In this document: positions 63,345 to 64,000 of the stretch, piece after piece
Layout of the letters: every line of letters begins with the position of its first letter
Position numbering within the stretch: the first letter of the stretch is position 1
DNA from: Flavobacteriaceae bacterium
GTDB taxonomy: Bacteria; Bacteroidota; Bacteroidia; Flavobacteriales; Flavobacteriaceae
DNA length: 64,000 nucleotides
NCBI GenBank assembly: GCA_029265595.1
Contig: JAJUIC010000001.1
Coordinates: forward strand, 1 to 64,000
Direction: 5' to 3'
The notes under the pieces: model-generated
What the model saw: only the letters and a program-made list of their open reading frames with translations
What the model was told of the DNA's origin: nothing
Databases searched by the model: none
Program-made: the position numbers and the translations under genes

Positions 63345-64000
63345 TTACAAGCTCGATTCCCGCTCCACCAGACTCGTATGTATCATTTGAGTTTTATAAG
63401 GTTCTTCTTCACCCGGATCAGCCTCCAGGCGGTTAATCAGCAGGTTTGCGGCTTTCTCCCCCATTTCTGCGCCGTGCTGATTGATGGTTGTGAGGCTGGG
63501 TATGAACCGGGCCGACAGGCTCCCATCGGAAAAGCTAACCACGCGGACCTGATCCGGAACTTTCACTCCCATTTTGTGCAGTGCCCGGATGGCACTTGTT
63601 GAAAACTCCTCGTTCACCCCGAATATGCCATCCATCTTTTGCTCGCGAAGAAACTGCGCAATCTGCTCCTCGCTGCGATCCATGTCCTCAATCTTCAACA
63701 CCAGTTGCTCATCAACCGGGATGCCACAGGACTCCAAAGCCTTTCGATACCCCTGGGTTCGCAGCTTTCCCACACTGACATAATCCACCGTGGTAATAAT
63801 CCCTATTCTTCTGCACCCACGCTCCAGCAAGTGTTTTACTGCCATACAGGCCCCTTCTTCATCATCAATAATGACCTTGTCACATTCAACCTCCTCCACA
63901 ATTCGATCAAACAGGACCATGGGCATTCCCTGGTGGATCACTTCCTTTAAATGGTGATAATCACCCCGCTGCTGGGTCTCCTTGGCAACCGCCACGATAA
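63345..64000 (-). CDS. LacI family transcriptional regulator (N-terminus beyond window)
   Basis: Periplasmic-binding-like effector domain VLFDRIVEEVECDKVIIDDEEGACMAVKHLLERGCRRIGIIT, DGIFGVNEEFSTSAIRAL. Confidence 0.9.
   Translation of the reverse strand, partial: IVAVAKETQQRGDYHHLKEVIHQGMPMVLFDRIVEEVECDKVIIDDEEGACMAVKHLLERGCRRIGIITTVDYVSVGKLRTQGYRKALESCGIPVDEQLVLKIEDMDRSEEQIAQFLREQKMDGIFGVNEEFSTSAIRALHKMGVKVPDQVRVVSFSDGSLSARFIPSLTTINQHGAEMGEKAANLLINRLEADPGEEEPYKTQMIHTSLVERESSL

Overview
This 64 kb window looks like a chromosomal segment from a marine-type Bacteroidota, probably Flavobacteriia. The taxonomy is inferred from gene content (PorX, LpxC/FabZ fusion, HPII-type catalase, flavobacterial hypotheticals) and from TAnnTTTG-like promoter motifs. 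It is gene-dense and mostly housekeeping. Contents include cysteine biosynthesis (cysE-cysM), GalE, gyrA, clpC, and a lipid A/EF-P/sucD/fabG cluster with two lpxD paralogues. They also include PorX-tsaE, alanine dehydrogenase, bcp/nth, an M3 peptidase, GAPDH and PfkA. At the right edge is an alpha-glucan/maltose utilisation block (two GH13, GH65, beta-PGM, MFS, LacI). I found no convincing CRISPR array, rRNA, tRNA, transposase or prophage. The most interesting observations are: (i) two unlisted, mutually similar ~50-aa single-TM proteins in a sparsely coding 1.4-kb stretch at 46.9-48.3 kb; (ii) an NlpC/P60 protein whose catalytic Cys is replaced by Ala; (iii) a 48-aa exported-peptide ORF overlapping the next membrane-protein gene, with its own promoter-like motif and a structured upstream region; (iv) a few microproteins, a perfect 26-bp tandem duplication, and an unexplained ~450-bp interval at 52 kb. 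No clear new multi-gene system (e.g. defence) is visible. The small-protein findings are hypotheses that need comparative checks.
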